From positions 868,001 through 932,000 of the forward strand of contig OZ244806.1 in NCBI GenBank assembly GCA_965220075.1: DNA of 64,000 bases, written 5' to 3'. The position numbers were made by a program, and so were the translations under genes. This DNA is from G965220075 sp965220075. GTDB taxonomy: Bacteria; Chloroflexota; UBA11872. A model generated the notes under the pieces. The model saw nothing but the letters and a program-made list of their open reading frames with translations. It did no database searches and was not told where the DNA came from. Shown here piece by piece: positions 19,575 to 27,541 of the stretch (positions are counted from its first letter, which is position 1; each line of letters opens with the position of its first letter).

Positions 19575-20276
19575 ATGAGTTCGGCGGCTGTTCCCAATGC
19601 GCCGCTGCGCGTCGAGTTGCACGCGCACACCCACGCGTCGCCCGACTGCGGGCTGGCGCCCCGCAAGCTCGTGCGCGCGCTGCGCGCGCGCAGGATCGAC
19701 GTGGTGGCGATCACGGACCACAACACCATGGACGGCGCGTTCGAGCTGGCCGGCCTGGACATCTTTCCCATGATCAAAGGCGAAGAGATCAAGAGCACCG
19801 AAGGCGACATCATCGGCCTCTTCTTGAACCGCCCCATTGCAAAAGACATGTCGCCCGCCGAGACGGTACGCGCGATCAAGGAGCAGGGCGGCGTCGTGTT
19901 GATTCCGCACCCGTTCGACCGCATGCGTCGATCCGCGCTCGGCCGCGCCGCCATCGAGTCGATCCTGGATGACGTCGATATCCTGGAAGTCTTCAACGGC
20001 CGTACCATCCACCCGGCCGACAATGCCCTGGCCGGGGATTTCGCGGCCGAGCACGGTCTGACCCGCTCGGTCGGGTCCGACTCCCACCTGGTTCTCGAAG
20101 TGGGGCGCAGCTGGCAGTCCATGCGCGCCTGGAGCGACCCGGCGGACTTTCTGGCCAGCCTGCGCGGCGCGGAGCTGCACACCAGCCACGCGCCCACCTG
20201 GGTCCACATGGGGAGCACCGTGCACACCTACGCCACCAAGGCTCAAAAGCGCATCCGGCGCGCCCTCGGGCGCTGA
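19575..20276 (+). CDS. PHP-domain phosphoesterase
   Basis: 233 residues of PHP superfamily. Metal ligands appear in ELHAHTHASPDC, the ITDHNTMDGA motif, a glutamate in IKGEEIKSTEGD, the late IPHPFDR and SVGSDSHL. This short form, with GDIIGLFL and the PHPFDR core, is the kind annotated as a YciV-like or 'PHP-associated' metallo-phosphoesterase. YciV relatives act on 3',5'-bisphosphate nucleotides or short RNA, but that activity is only a suggestion here. It starts seven bases after nuoB, so the two are likely co-transcribed. The last 25 residues are basic. Confidence 0.85.
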   Translation: MSSAAVPNAPLRVELHAHTHASPDCGLAPRKLVRALRARRIDVVAITDHNTMDGAFELAGLDIFPMIKGEEIKSTEGDIIGLFLNRPIAKDMSPAETVRAIKEQGGVVLIPHPFDRMRRSALGRAAIESILDDVDILEVFNGRTIHPADNALAGDFAAEHGLTRSVGSDSHLVLEVGRSWQSMRAWSDPADFLASLRGAELHTSHAPTWVHMGSTVHTYATKAQKRIRRALGR

Positions 20277-20320
20277 CCGCCGCCGACTTGATCGCCGCCC
20301 CCCGGTGAGCGCCGGGTCAG

Positions 20321-20394
20321 GAGACCTTTGCGTAACCCCTCGTCATTCCCGCGCACGGAGACCTATGCGTAACCCCTCGTCATTCCCGCGCACG
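20321..20394 (+). repeat. Two tandem copies of a 37-bp repeat
   Basis: The units at 20321-20357 and 20358-20394 differ at one base (GAGACCTTTGCG versus GAGACCTATGCG). Each starts with the terminal sequence of the nearby IS and ends in CATTCCCGCGCACG. The second unit continues into CGGGAATCCAGG, so its end forms a hairpin with ATTCCCGCG. Confidence 0.85.
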
Positions 20395-20477
20395 CGGGAA
20401 TCCAGGCCCCACCCAACCTGGAACCGCGCAGGGTTCTCCCCGGACATCCTTACCTGACCGGGTTATGCAAACGTCTC
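20321..20477. mobile_element. MITE-like element sharing the terminal repeats of the downstream IS
   Basis: A 157-bp non-coding segment begins with GAGACCTTTGCGTAACC and ends with GGTTATGCAAACGTCTC (20461-20477). The reverse complement of the end, GAGACGTTTGCATAACC, differs from the left end of the IS at 21850 by one base. Bases between the ends are non-coding and include an ATTCCCGCG/CGCGGGAAT palindrome. This fits a miniature element mobilised in trans by an IS5-type transposase. The flanks share GTCA but do not give a clean target duplication. Confidence 0.65.
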
Positions 20478-20493
20478 AGTCAGCGCGGGGCCG

Positions 20494-21864
20494 ATGACGC
20501 GGACGCCGCTGGCGCGGCGCGCGGCCAGGCTCTTCGTGCCGGCCGCGCTCAACCTCGCCGCCGTCCACTTCCTGGCGCCCTTTCTCAGTGCGCTGCTGGC
20601 TCGCACCGCGAACCCCGAGGCGGCCATCGGCGGCTACGCCATCGCGCTGGGGGTGGTGTCGCTGGTGGCGCTCCCGCAGCTGCGCATCCAGCAGCTCACG
20701 CTGGTGTTCCTGGAAGACCGGTCGTCGTTCACCCGCCTGAACCGCTTCGCGGCCGTGTGCGCCGTCGCCGTGGCCGGAGCGGCGGCCGTGGTGGCGCTCA
20801 CGCCCCTGCTGGACGTGGTTCTCGACACGGTCTTCGCGGCCACCGGCGCCTTGCGCGAGCAGGCCCGCCAGGCGCTGATTGCGCTGGTGGCCTTCCCGCC
20901 CCTGGCGGTCGCCCGCACGCACCTGCACGGCGCCGCCCTGCGGGCCGGCCAGGCGCGCCTGGTCTGGGCCGGGACCTTGAGCGGCGTGCTGGGAGTCGTA
21001 GCCGCCGGATCTCTGCTGCTGCTGAGCGGCGCCGCCTCGGGCTCGCTGGTGGCGGCCGTCGCGCTCGTGGCCGGGGCCGCCTTGGAGTTCGCGGTCCTGG
21101 CCGTCCTGGCCGGGCGCGCGCTGCCCGGGCACCTGCCGCGCGCGCCGGCAACGAGCGGCGATAGGCCGTACCGCGCGATGCTGGTGTTCTTCGCGCCCCT
21201 GCTGTTCGCCGCGTTTCTGCCTGCCGTCACGCCGGCCGTCGTCAACGCGGGACTCACCCGCACCTCCACGCCCGAGCTGTCGATCGCGGCCGTGGCCGTC
21301 GCCTTCGCCGTCTACCAGATAACCGTGCTGCCCATCTGGGGCATCCAGCCGACCCTGCTCGCCCTGCTCGGGCAGGGGGCCGATCCGCGGCGCTTGCTGC
21401 GGCTGGCCAACCTGGTGGGAGTCCTCACCCTGGCGCCCACCCTGCTGGTGGCGTTCGTACCGCCGCTCAGCGACGCCATCCTGGGCGGCCTTATCGGCGT
21501 GCACGGCGAGCTGCGCGAGCAGGTCGTGCTCGTCCTGCGCATCATGGCGCCGCTGCCGCCCATCCTGGCGCAGGAGCAGATCTACACCTCCGCCCTCATG
21601 CGCGCCCGGCGCACCCGCCCCGTCGCCTACGTCAACGTCTGGCGGCTGTTGGTGCTGCTGACCTTCATGCTCGCCGCGCTCAACCTGACCGACCTGCCCG
21701 GCGCGGCCATCGGCGGCGGCGCCTGGGCGGTCACCCTAAGCGTCGAATCCGCCGCCGCCTACCTCTACGGCCGCGGCACCCTGCGCACCCTGGCCGCGCG
21801 CTGGAAGTCCGCCCAGGCATCCCCGGCGGAAGTCCCCCTCTCCCTCGAAGAGACCTTTGCATAA
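20494..21864 (+). CDS. Multi-pass membrane protein, MATE/flippase-like, C-terminus rewritten by IS
   Basis: 456 residues with about 12 hydrophobic segments arranged as two similar halves. This is consistent with the MOP superfamily of MATE exporters, polysaccharide flippases and ANKH-like proteins. No specific substrate motif was recognised, so function is open. The ATG at 20494 lies 16 bases past the MITE-like element. The final residues EETFA and the stop codon are encoded by the left end of the IS. Without the IS the frame would read on as LEGRGPG and stop within a palindromic repeat. The hydrophobic core is therefore complete and only the last few residues changed. Confidence 0.75.
   Translation: MTRTPLARRAARLFVPAALNLAAVHFLAPFLSALLARTANPEAAIGGYAIALGVVSLVALPQLRIQQLTLVFLEDRSSFTRLNRFAAVCAVAVAGAAAVVALTPLLDVVLDTVFAATGALREQARQALIALVAFPPLAVARTHLHGAALRAGQARLVWAGTLSGVLGVVAAGSLLLLSGAASGSLVAAVALVAGAALEFAVLAVLAGRALPGHLPRAPATSGDRPYRAMLVFFAPLLFAAFLPAVTPAVVNAGLTRTSTPELSIAAVAVAFAVYQITVLPIWGIQPTLLALLGQGADPRRLLRLANLVGVLTLAPTLLVAFVPPLSDAILGGLIGVHGELREQVVLVLRIMAPLPPILAQEQIYTSALMRARRTRPVAYVNVWRLLVLLTFMLAALNLTDLPGAAIGGGAWAVTLSVESAAAYLYGRGTLRTLAARWKSAQASPAEVPLSLEETFA
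21850..21864 (+). repeat. IS left terminal inverted repeat
   Basis: GAGACCTTTGCATAA. It also encodes the last codons and the stop of the upstream membrane-protein gene. Confidence 0.85.
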
Positions 21865-21921
21865 CCTCGCGGTCGTGCGGATAGTTGTGACCGCGCCTTG
21901 CCGTCTCTGAGGTCCTCACGC

Positions 21922-22887
21922 ATGCACCGCACGCCCCACCCGCCTGAGCTGATGGACGCCTGGCTGCCGTCGCGCGTCGGGCGCAATGCCCGCCTGGAGC
22001 GGCTGACCCAACTCATCGACTGGACGCCGTTGGAAGCGCTGGTGGCCGACCTGCACGCCGCCCCCAACGGGCGCCCGAGCTACCCGCCGTTGCTGATGGT
22101 CAAGGTGCTGCTGCTCCAGCAGTGGTACCAGGCGTCGGACCCGGCGATGGAAGAGGCGTTGTGGGAGCGGCTGTCGTTCCGCCGGTTCGTGGGCTTGGGG
22201 CTGCAGGATGATGCCCCCGATCACTCGACGATCAGCCGCTTCCGCACGCGGCTGACCGCCGCCGGGCTGGCCGAGCCTCTGTTCGCGGCGGTGACGCGGC
22301 AACTGGCCGCGCGGGGGCTGGTGGTCAAGCAGGGCACCCTGCTGGACGCGACGCTGGACGCGGCGCAGGTACGCCCGCCGTCGGCTGCGGGCGCGGATCG
22401 CCCCAGGGACCCGGACGCGGCCTGGGCGGGCCGGGGGGCCCGCGCCCGCTTCGGGTACAAGCTGCACGTCGGCGTGGACGCGAGCTCGGAGTTGGTCCGG
22501 CGGGCGGTGCTGACCCCGGCGAATGTGAATGAGACCGAGGTGGCGGACGCGCTGATCGTGGGGGATGAGCGCGCCGTGTATGGGGACGCGGCCTATGGCA
22601 CGCACGCGCGCCACGCGCAGTTGCGGGCGCGGGGCATCAAGGACCGGCTGATGCGGCGCCCGACCAAACATCAGCCCCACCTCCGGCCTACGGCGCGCCG
22701 GCGCCACACCCTCATCGAGCGGACGCGGCGCCCGGTGGAGCATGTGTTTGGGACGTTGAAACGCTCGTACGGGTATCGCCAGGTGCGCTACGTGGGGCTG
22801 GCGCGGAACACCACGGAGGTGTGGTTCAAGCTGCTGGCCTACAACCTGCGCCGAGCGGACCGGCTGCTGGCCCCCGCGACCCCATGA
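21922..22887 (+). CDS. IS5-family DDE transposase
   Basis: 321 residues. The N-terminal DUF772-like region (PLLMVKVLLLQQWYQ, then LSFRRFVGLGL and DHSTISRFRTRL) is the usual IS5-family DNA-binding part. The RNase H-like catalytic core shows the first Asp in GTLLDATLDA, the second in AVYGDAAYGTHA, and the Glu in RRPVEHVFGTLKRSYGY with downstream Lys. No stop or frameshift breaks it, so the element may still be active. The ATG at 21922 has GAGG nine bases upstream; an earlier in-frame start at 21898 is possible. It would mobilise its own IS and perhaps the MITE-like element at 20.3 kb. Confidence 0.92.
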   Translation: MHRTPHPPELMDAWLPSRVGRNARLERLTQLIDWTPLEALVADLHAAPNGRPSYPPLLMVKVLLLQQWYQASDPAMEEALWERLSFRRFVGLGLQDDAPDHSTISRFRTRLTAAGLAEPLFAAVTRQLAARGLVVKQGTLLDATLDAAQVRPPSAAGADRPRDPDAAWAGRGARARFGYKLHVGVDASSELVRRAVLTPANVNETEVADALIVGDERAVYGDAAYGTHARHAQLRARGIKDRLMRRPTKHQPHLRPTARRRHTLIERTRRPVEHVFGTLKRSYGYRQVRYVGLARNTTEVWFKLLAYNLRRADRLLAPATP

Positions 22888-23023
22888 CCCTAGGGGCCAT
22901 GCGCCCTCGGGCCCGGCCATACCGGGCGCTCTGGGGGGCTGGCGGGCGGCAGCGGGGGGCACCCAGGCCCCTGGCGGTCACTTCCCGGGTCGACCGCGGC
23001 CCCGCGGGGCCGGCCAAGGCGCA

Positions 23024-23038
23024 TTACGCAAAGGTCTC
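23024..23038 (-). repeat. IS right terminal inverted repeat
   Basis: TTACGCAAAGGTCTC, the inverted copy of the left end with one difference. Confidence 0.85.
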
Positions 23039-23067
23039 TCGAAGGGAGAGGGCCGGGGTGAGGGTCT
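23039..23067. repeat. Right half of a GGGAGAGGG palindrome split by the IS
   Basis: After the TCGAA duplication the sequence GGGAGAGGG (23044-23052) is the inverted partner of CCCTCTCCC at 21836-21844. Together they formed a hairpin with a TCGAA loop before the insertion. The following CCGGGGTGAGGG is the kind of GC-rich tract common in repetitive extragenic palindromes. Confidence 0.7.
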
Positions 23068-23195
23068 CTTCCTCCTCGGTAATTCCGGCGGAATCAAGGG
23101 GCGCGCGTTGTCGGCCATGCGCCACGCGTGGCGCGCCCTTCGCCGCCTGCACTGCTGTTACGGTGTCATTCTGATATCAGTTCCAAGGAAGCAAC

Positions 23196-23438
23196 ATGCC
23201 TCACCTCGCGCTGCGGGGAATCCCGGACCACGTGCAACGGGAGCTGCAAGCCGCCGCTGTCCGCAACCGCCGCAGCCTCAACGGGGAGATCGTCGCGCGC
23301 TCGACGGCCTCGGTTTGCCCGGCCCCGGTGGACGCGCAGGCGCTGCTCGACCGGATCGCGCAGCGGCACGAGGGTCTGGGGCCGATCGATCTCAGTGAGC
23401 CGGTTCTTCAGCAGATGCGAAACGCCGGCCACCCGTGA
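23196..23438 (+). CDS. FitA/VapB-like ribbon-helix-helix antitoxin
   Basis: 80 residues. The opening MPHLALRGIPDHVQRELQAAAVRNRRSLNGEI matches the Arc/FitA ribbon-helix-helix DNA-binding domain of type II antitoxins (a beta strand, then two helices with R-S-L-N-G-E-I). The C-terminal half, with DLSEPVLQQMRNAGHP, is where such antitoxins bind a PIN toxin. The start is fixed by AAGGAAG just upstream. The stop overlaps a GTG that opens a PIN-domain frame, the usual antitoxin-toxin coupling, but that toxin is cut short. The gene is probably an orphan that could still bind its own promoter. Confidence 0.82.
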   Translation: MPHLALRGIPDHVQRELQAAAVRNRRSLNGEIVARSTASVCPAPVDAQALLDRIAQRHEGLGPIDLSEPVLQQMRNAGHP

Positions 23439-23515
23439 TCGTCGTCGACACCAGCGTCATGGTCCGGCTTGTGGTCGGCGGCGGAGGTCTTGTCTGGACA
23501 TGTCAGCCCTTGTGA
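23435..23515 (+). pseudogene. Truncated PIN-domain (VapC/FitB) toxin
   Basis: Directly overlapping the antitoxin stop, 26 codons read VIVVDTSVMVRLVVGGGG and then run into unrelated sequence and a stop at 23513-23515. The opening hydrophobic strand with Asp (VVDTS) is the first PIN motif carrying the first catalytic aspartate. The remaining roughly 100 residues, including the other acidic residues, are gone, so the ribonuclease is dead. Confidence 0.75.
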
Positions 23516-23567
23516 GTACCATTGAGACGCTGCGGGCCTTGCGCCGGAGCACTGCTGGTAAGTCACC

Positions 23568-24170
23568 ATGCGCATCCGCAACGCTCTGATCACGGGCACG
23601 GTCGGCCTGGCGCTTGCGGCCGGCCTGATTGCGCTGATGGCCGCCTGCGGAGCCTCGGACGGCGGCGAGGTAGCGCCGGTGTCGCGCGACCCGGTGATCT
23701 CCGGCAACGTGCTGGCCGCTTACGACCCCAGGTTCCCGGACAACGAGATTGGGCGTCCCGCGCCGGAGGTGCGCGGCGCCGACTTCGACGGCGGCGCCGT
23801 AGCGATCGTGAACGACGGGCGGCCCAAGGCGGTCGTCTTCCTGGCGCACTGGTGCTCGCACTGCCAGGTGGAGGTGCCGCGCGTGCAGGCCTGGCTGGAC
23901 GGCGACGGCAAGCCCGAGGGCGTGGATATCTACTCCGTCGCGACCTCAATCGACGAGCTGCGCTCCAACTACCCGCCGGAAGATTGGCTCTACCGCGAGG
24001 GCTGGACGGCGCCGGTGCTGGTGGACACAAACGACACGGTGCTGAACGCCTTCGGCCTGACCGCTTTCCCGTTCTGGGTGTTCATCGACTCCGACGGCAC
24101 CATCGTCCGCCGTATCAGCGGCGAGGTCCAGGAGCATGAGCTGACACCCTTGTTCGACGAGATCCGCTAG
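23568..24170 (+). CDS. TlpA-like thioredoxin-fold lipoprotein with CSHC motif
   Basis: 200 residues. A signal peptide (ALITGTVGLALAAGLIALMAAC) ends in a lipobox cysteine. The thioredoxin-like domain has its redox pair in FLAHWCSHCQVEVPRVQ and the cis-Pro loop in GLTAFPFWVFIDSDG. The acidic CSHC dipeptide differs from the CPPC of the two TlpA proteins near 8 kb, so its redox potential and partners are likely different. It follows the dead toxin by about 50 bases and ends before a REP-like tract. The ATG at 23568 gives a full signal peptide. It probably handles thiols of exported proteins. Confidence 0.88.
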   Translation: MRIRNALITGTVGLALAAGLIALMAACGASDGGEVAPVSRDPVISGNVLAAYDPRFPDNEIGRPAPEVRGADFDGGAVAIVNDGRPKAVVFLAHWCSHCQVEVPRVQAWLDGDGKPEGVDIYSVATSIDELRSNYPPEDWLYREGWTAPVLVDTNDTVLNAFGLTAFPFWVFIDSDGTIVRRISGEVQEHELTPLFDEIR

Positions 24171-24369
24171 GCGCCCGCGGCGGCCTGGAAGCGAGCGGGC
24201 CTGAGTGAGGGTGTCTTTGTCCCGTCACCCCGGCGGAAGCCGGGGGGGATTCACATTTCAAGCAAAACGCCCGGGCCGAGGATCCGCCCTCCTCCCGCAG
24301 ATTGCTCCCTCTGATTGCAACCTTTACCGCAACTCACTCCCCACCCCTCGTCCAGACAGCGGGCATCGT
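24171..24369. repeat. Intergenic region with a CCCCGGCGGAAGCCGGGG-type palindrome
   Basis: Around 24227-24248 the sequence CACCCCGGCGGAAGCCGGGG folds into a short hairpin (CCCCGGC/GCCGGGG) and resembles repetitive extragenic palindromes. It lies between convergent genes. No gene was found. Confidence 0.45.
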
Positions 24370-27300
24370 TTACACATTGAGGGACTTGGCAGTCCGCGCC
24401 GAATCTGAGGCGGCTGCCGCCGGCCCCCGGCCCTCGTCGTCCCGCCGCAGTACGTAGACGACCGCGACAAGCACCCAAAACGCCGCCGCGAGCTCGGATA
24501 GGAAATAGGCATGGTCGACGAGGCCGTGCGCCAGTACGGCCAGCATGGTCCCCGCCAGGCCGAAGACGACCAAGCGAATGGCGCCCGTCGCGCGGCGCGC
24601 CACCCGAATCCAGTCGCGCCAAAACAGCGCCAGTATGAGGGTGAAGGCGAGCAGGCCGAGCAGTCCGGTGCTCAACCAGGCATCGAGCAGGAAGTTGTGC
24701 GGATGCGAGATGTTGGGCTCGCTCCACGCGTCCGGGCGCAAGTAGGCGCGGTAGTGATACAGGAAGTTGTCGGGCCCTACTCCGAAGAGCGGGTTATCGC
24801 GCACCATGCGCCAGGCGGAGTCCCAGACCGAGAGGCGCAGCTGCGCGGTCGCGTCTGAGCTTCGGAACAGAGACGCGAGCCGGTCCACGCCAAAGCTGAG
24901 TCCGGCGAACGCGAGAATCCCCGTTAGAGCCAGGGCCGATCCCACGCGCACGGTGCGGCCGAGGCGCAGCCAGAGCGGCACGGCCGCCATGGCCAGCCCA
25001 AGAATCGTGCCCACCCAAGCGCCGCGGCTGAACGTCAGCACGATTACGGCCGCCAGCAGGGTGAAGGCCGTCCAGCTAGTCCAGCCCGCCCGGCGCGGCA
25101 GGCGCGCGGCCAGGGCCAGACCCAACGCCGCCGGCGCGGCCCGCTCAAGCATCAGTGCGAGGTTGTTCGGCGACCCAAAAGGACCCCGTAAGCGCGGTAC
25201 GCCCGTGTCGATGACGACCGCTCCGGCTGGGATCGAGGCGAGCGACACCACCGCCAGGGCGGTCGCGCCCAGCACCAGCGCCCAGAGGAGTCGCAAGGCG
25301 CCCGCTCGGTCGCGCGCGCTGGCCGCCAGAACGCCGAAGAGCAGCACCGGCTCGACGATCACGGTGCGGAGATCGCGCAGCGCGGTTTTCTCGAAATCCG
25401 CAAGCGCTGCCGCGGTGGCGGCGGCTAGTACGAAGAAGAGGGGCGCCCAGCGCCACGCGCCGCGCGGAAGTTCCAGGCGCCGGTACCACAGCATCCGCAG
25501 CACCCAGGCGGCCGCCAGCGTGAGAATCAGCAATTCCGCCACCGGACGGTCGAAGAAACCCGTGCGTCCCACGATGCCGACGAAGGGAATGGAGGCGACT
25601 GCCACGGTCGCCACTTGCATGGGTCGCGCGAGAGCGAGTCCGAAGATCGCGAGCGCAATCGCGGCGCGCAGGGCGGTCCAAACCGACGTGAGGTCGCCGG
25701 CGGGGAGCAGCAGATAGAGAGCCGCGGCCGCGCCGGCCGCAATCTCGACCGGGTGCAAGGCGAACAGCCGTGCGCCGTCCAGCCGCGACCAGTCAAGACG
25801 GGCGGGCAGCCGCCGCAGCGTGGGCGCCATAAGCCACAGCCAGACGGCCAGCACGGCGCCCCAGAGACCGGCGAGCAGGACATAGGGCGCTAACGGCGCC
25901 GCGTTCGCAACCAGGAAGCCGTCCACGATCACGAGACCGCCGCGCGACTCCGGGTTGCGTTGCGCCATCACCGTCAGCTCCACTTCGTGCGGTCCTGGCG
26001 GCAGGCGGGAAGCAATCGGCACGCGCGCCAAGTTGTGCGTCTCGGGTGCGTAGAGATCGAGAATGGACTCCCCGCCCGCGTTGCGTGGAAGCCGATCGGG
26101 CAGAGCGTCCAGACCGTCGATGCGCACGCGCACGCGGCCCATCTCCGGCCCGCGGCGGGTCAACAGAGCGAGCTCGGAACCTTCGAAGCGGAACCGGACG
26201 GTTGCCCCCGCCACGCCCGTCTCGCGATGCAGACCGAGCGACGCGTCGTTGCTGGGCACGCGCGGCCAGGGACCCTCGTAGACGATGGCCGGCTGCGTCT
26301 CCTGATGCAGCCCCGCGCCCGCGCGCGGGGGGCCTGCAAATGCTCGCCGCAACGCCGCAAGCGCGGGGCGCGGCGTGAAGTCTTTGTCCATGAGTCGGAA
26401 ATAGGGCGTCGGATCGCGCGGGTGGGCGTCGATCGGCCAGCGGGACGCCCAGACGATGATCGTGGGCATCCAGGGCCACTCCGCCCGCGCCCGTCGAATC
26501 CCGTCAACCGTCCAGCTGGCTTGCGCCGCAATCGAGTGATTGCCCCAGATCCCGGGCTCCCCTCCCCAACTTGGCGGCAGCGCCATCCAGCCGTACTCAG
26601 ACGCCCAGATCGGCGTGGCGGGGTCGCCGAATTCCAGCATGATTTCGCGCCAGAGCACGGCGCGTGGGAAGTTGGTGCGCAGCGCCTCAATGCGTACGTC
26701 GCGCGGACCGCTGAAGAGGCCGTACGACATCGAAGACGCCACGTCGAAGTCTCCCTTGGCGCCTAGCTCGTACAACCGGCGCAGGAAGATCAGGTCGCTG
26801 AGATTGTCGGGACCGGTCTCGATGGTTGGCGCCAGGCCGGCCAGCACGATGGCCGCGTCCGGGTCTACCGAGCGGATCGCTTTGCGCGCGCGCCGCAGCA
26901 TCTCCAGATAGGCGGCCGGATCGGGCGGGCGCCCACCCCACTCCCCTAGCAGATTGGGCTCGTTCCAGATCTGGTAGTAGCGAATGCGCCCGCGATAGCG
27001 CGCGGCCACGGCCGCGGCGAAGTCCGCAAAGTCGTCAAAGTCGCGCGGGGGAGCCTGAATGGATGGGTTGGCCTGTGGATCAAACCCCGGCGTGGCCCAT
27101 GCCGGCGCCCTATCGAGTCGGGCGAGAATCTCGATTCCGAGCCGCTGCGCGGTGTCCACGATGTTGTCGTATTTCGCCCATGTGCTCGCCCCGTGCGGGT
27201 CGAGGAAACGCCCCTTTGCTTGCGGTTCGATCTCCACCCATTGAAATTCCTGGCGGATCAGCCCCACGCCAGACTCGCGTAACAGCTCGAGCTCGCGCGT

Positions 27301-27522
27301 GACCTTGCGAGGATCCGGCTCGCGGTGGAGGAAGGTATTGGCGCCGATGCCGGGTGCGTCGGCGTAGCGCAGCTCCGGGATCGCGTCCAAGCCGTGGGCC
27401 GCGCCTCTTTGCGAGAGGGTCAGCCATACGAAAAGCCCCGCCGTGACAACCGCGGCCGCTGCCGACACGGCTAGTGCGCCGAACCAGAGTCGCCGCGCTA
27501 CGGACACCCGCGGACGGATCAC
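24370..27522 (-). CDS. GH39-like glycosidase fused to O-antigen ligase-like membrane domain
   Basis: 1,050 residues. An N-terminal membrane anchor (about 11-36) is followed by an extracytoplasmic TIM-barrel glycosidase domain (about 45-400) with acid/base Glu188 in IWNEPN and probable nucleophile Glu309 in ASEYGW. A beta-rich segment (about 410-540) comes next. A polytopic domain (about 545-1030) then matches Wzy/O-antigen ligase: NPLFGVGPDNF, then HPHNFLLDAWLSTGLLG, plus a cluster of about 12 hydrophobic helices. O-antigen ligases transfer or polymerise lipid-linked glycans outside the membrane. Having a glycosidase on the same chain suggests cutting and joining of a surface polysaccharide. 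The start is GTG. It lies 19 bases after a paralogous glycosidase gene. Confidence 0.85.
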   Translation of the reverse strand: MIRPRVSVARRLWFGALAVSAAAAVVTAGLFVWLTLSQRGAAHGLDAIPELRYADAPGIGANTFLHREPDPRKVTRELELLRESGVGLIRQEFQWVEIEPQAKGRFLDPHGASTWAKYDNIVDTAQRLGIEILARLDRAPAWATPGFDPQANPSIQAPPRDFDDFADFAAAVAARYRGRIRYYQIWNEPNLLGEWGGRPPDPAAYLEMLRRARKAIRSVDPDAAIVLAGLAPTIETGPDNLSDLIFLRRLYELGAKGDFDVASSMSYGLFSGPRDVRIEALRTNFPRAVLWREIMLEFGDPATPIWASEYGWMALPPSWGGEPGIWGNHSIAAQASWTVDGIRRARAEWPWMPTIIVWASRWPIDAHPRDPTPYFRLMDKDFTPRPALAALRRAFAGPPRAGAGLHQETQPAIVYEGPWPRVPSNDASLGLHRETGVAGATVRFRFEGSELALLTRRGPEMGRVRVRIDGLDALPDRLPRNAGGESILDLYAPETHNLARVPIASRLPPGPHEVELTVMAQRNPESRGGLVIVDGFLVANAAPLAPYVLLAGLWGAVLAVWLWLMAPTLRRLPARLDWSRLDGARLFALHPVEIAAGAAAALYLLLPAGDLTSVWTALRAAIALAIFGLALARPMQVATVAVASIPFVGIVGRTGFFDRPVAELLILTLAAAWVLRMLWYRRLELPRGAWRWAPLFFVLAAATAAALADFEKTALRDLRTVIVEPVLLFGVLAASARDRAGALRLLWALVLGATALAVVSLASIPAGAVVIDTGVPRLRGPFGSPNNLALMLERAAPAALGLALAARLPRRAGWTSWTAFTLLAAVIVLTFSRGAWVGTILGLAMAAVPLWLRLGRTVRVGSALALTGILAFAGLSFGVDRLASLFRSSDATAQLRLSVWDSAWRMVRDNPLFGVGPDNFLYHYRAYLRPDAWSEPNISHPHNFLLDAWLSTGLLGLLAFTLILALFWRDWIRVARRATGAIRLVVFGLAGTMLAVLAHGLVDHAYFLSELAAAFWVLVAVVYVLRRDDEGRGPAAAASDSARTAKSLNV

Positions 27523-27541
27523 AGCCGCGCGCGGCGGGCGC

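Larger units (their letters stand above)
21850..23038 (+). mobile_element. Complete IS5-family insertion sequence
   Basis: A 1,189-bp element with terminal inverted repeats: left GAGACCTTTGCATAA (21850-21864), right TTACGCAAAGGTCTC (23024-23038), 14 of 15 matching. Direct flanking TCGAA occurs on both sides (21845-21849 and 23039-23043). Because the target is symmetric, an equally good reading moves each end out by one base with a 3-bp CGA duplication. The single transposase gene looks intact, with about 150 bases of non-coding DNA after it. The pre-insertion site reads CCCTCTCCCTCGAAGGGAG plus AGGG. Confidence 0.88.

Noticed and set aside
20321..20394. CRISPR array
   Set aside because: Only two directly adjacent copies, no spacers and no cas genes; they belong to the MITE-like element.
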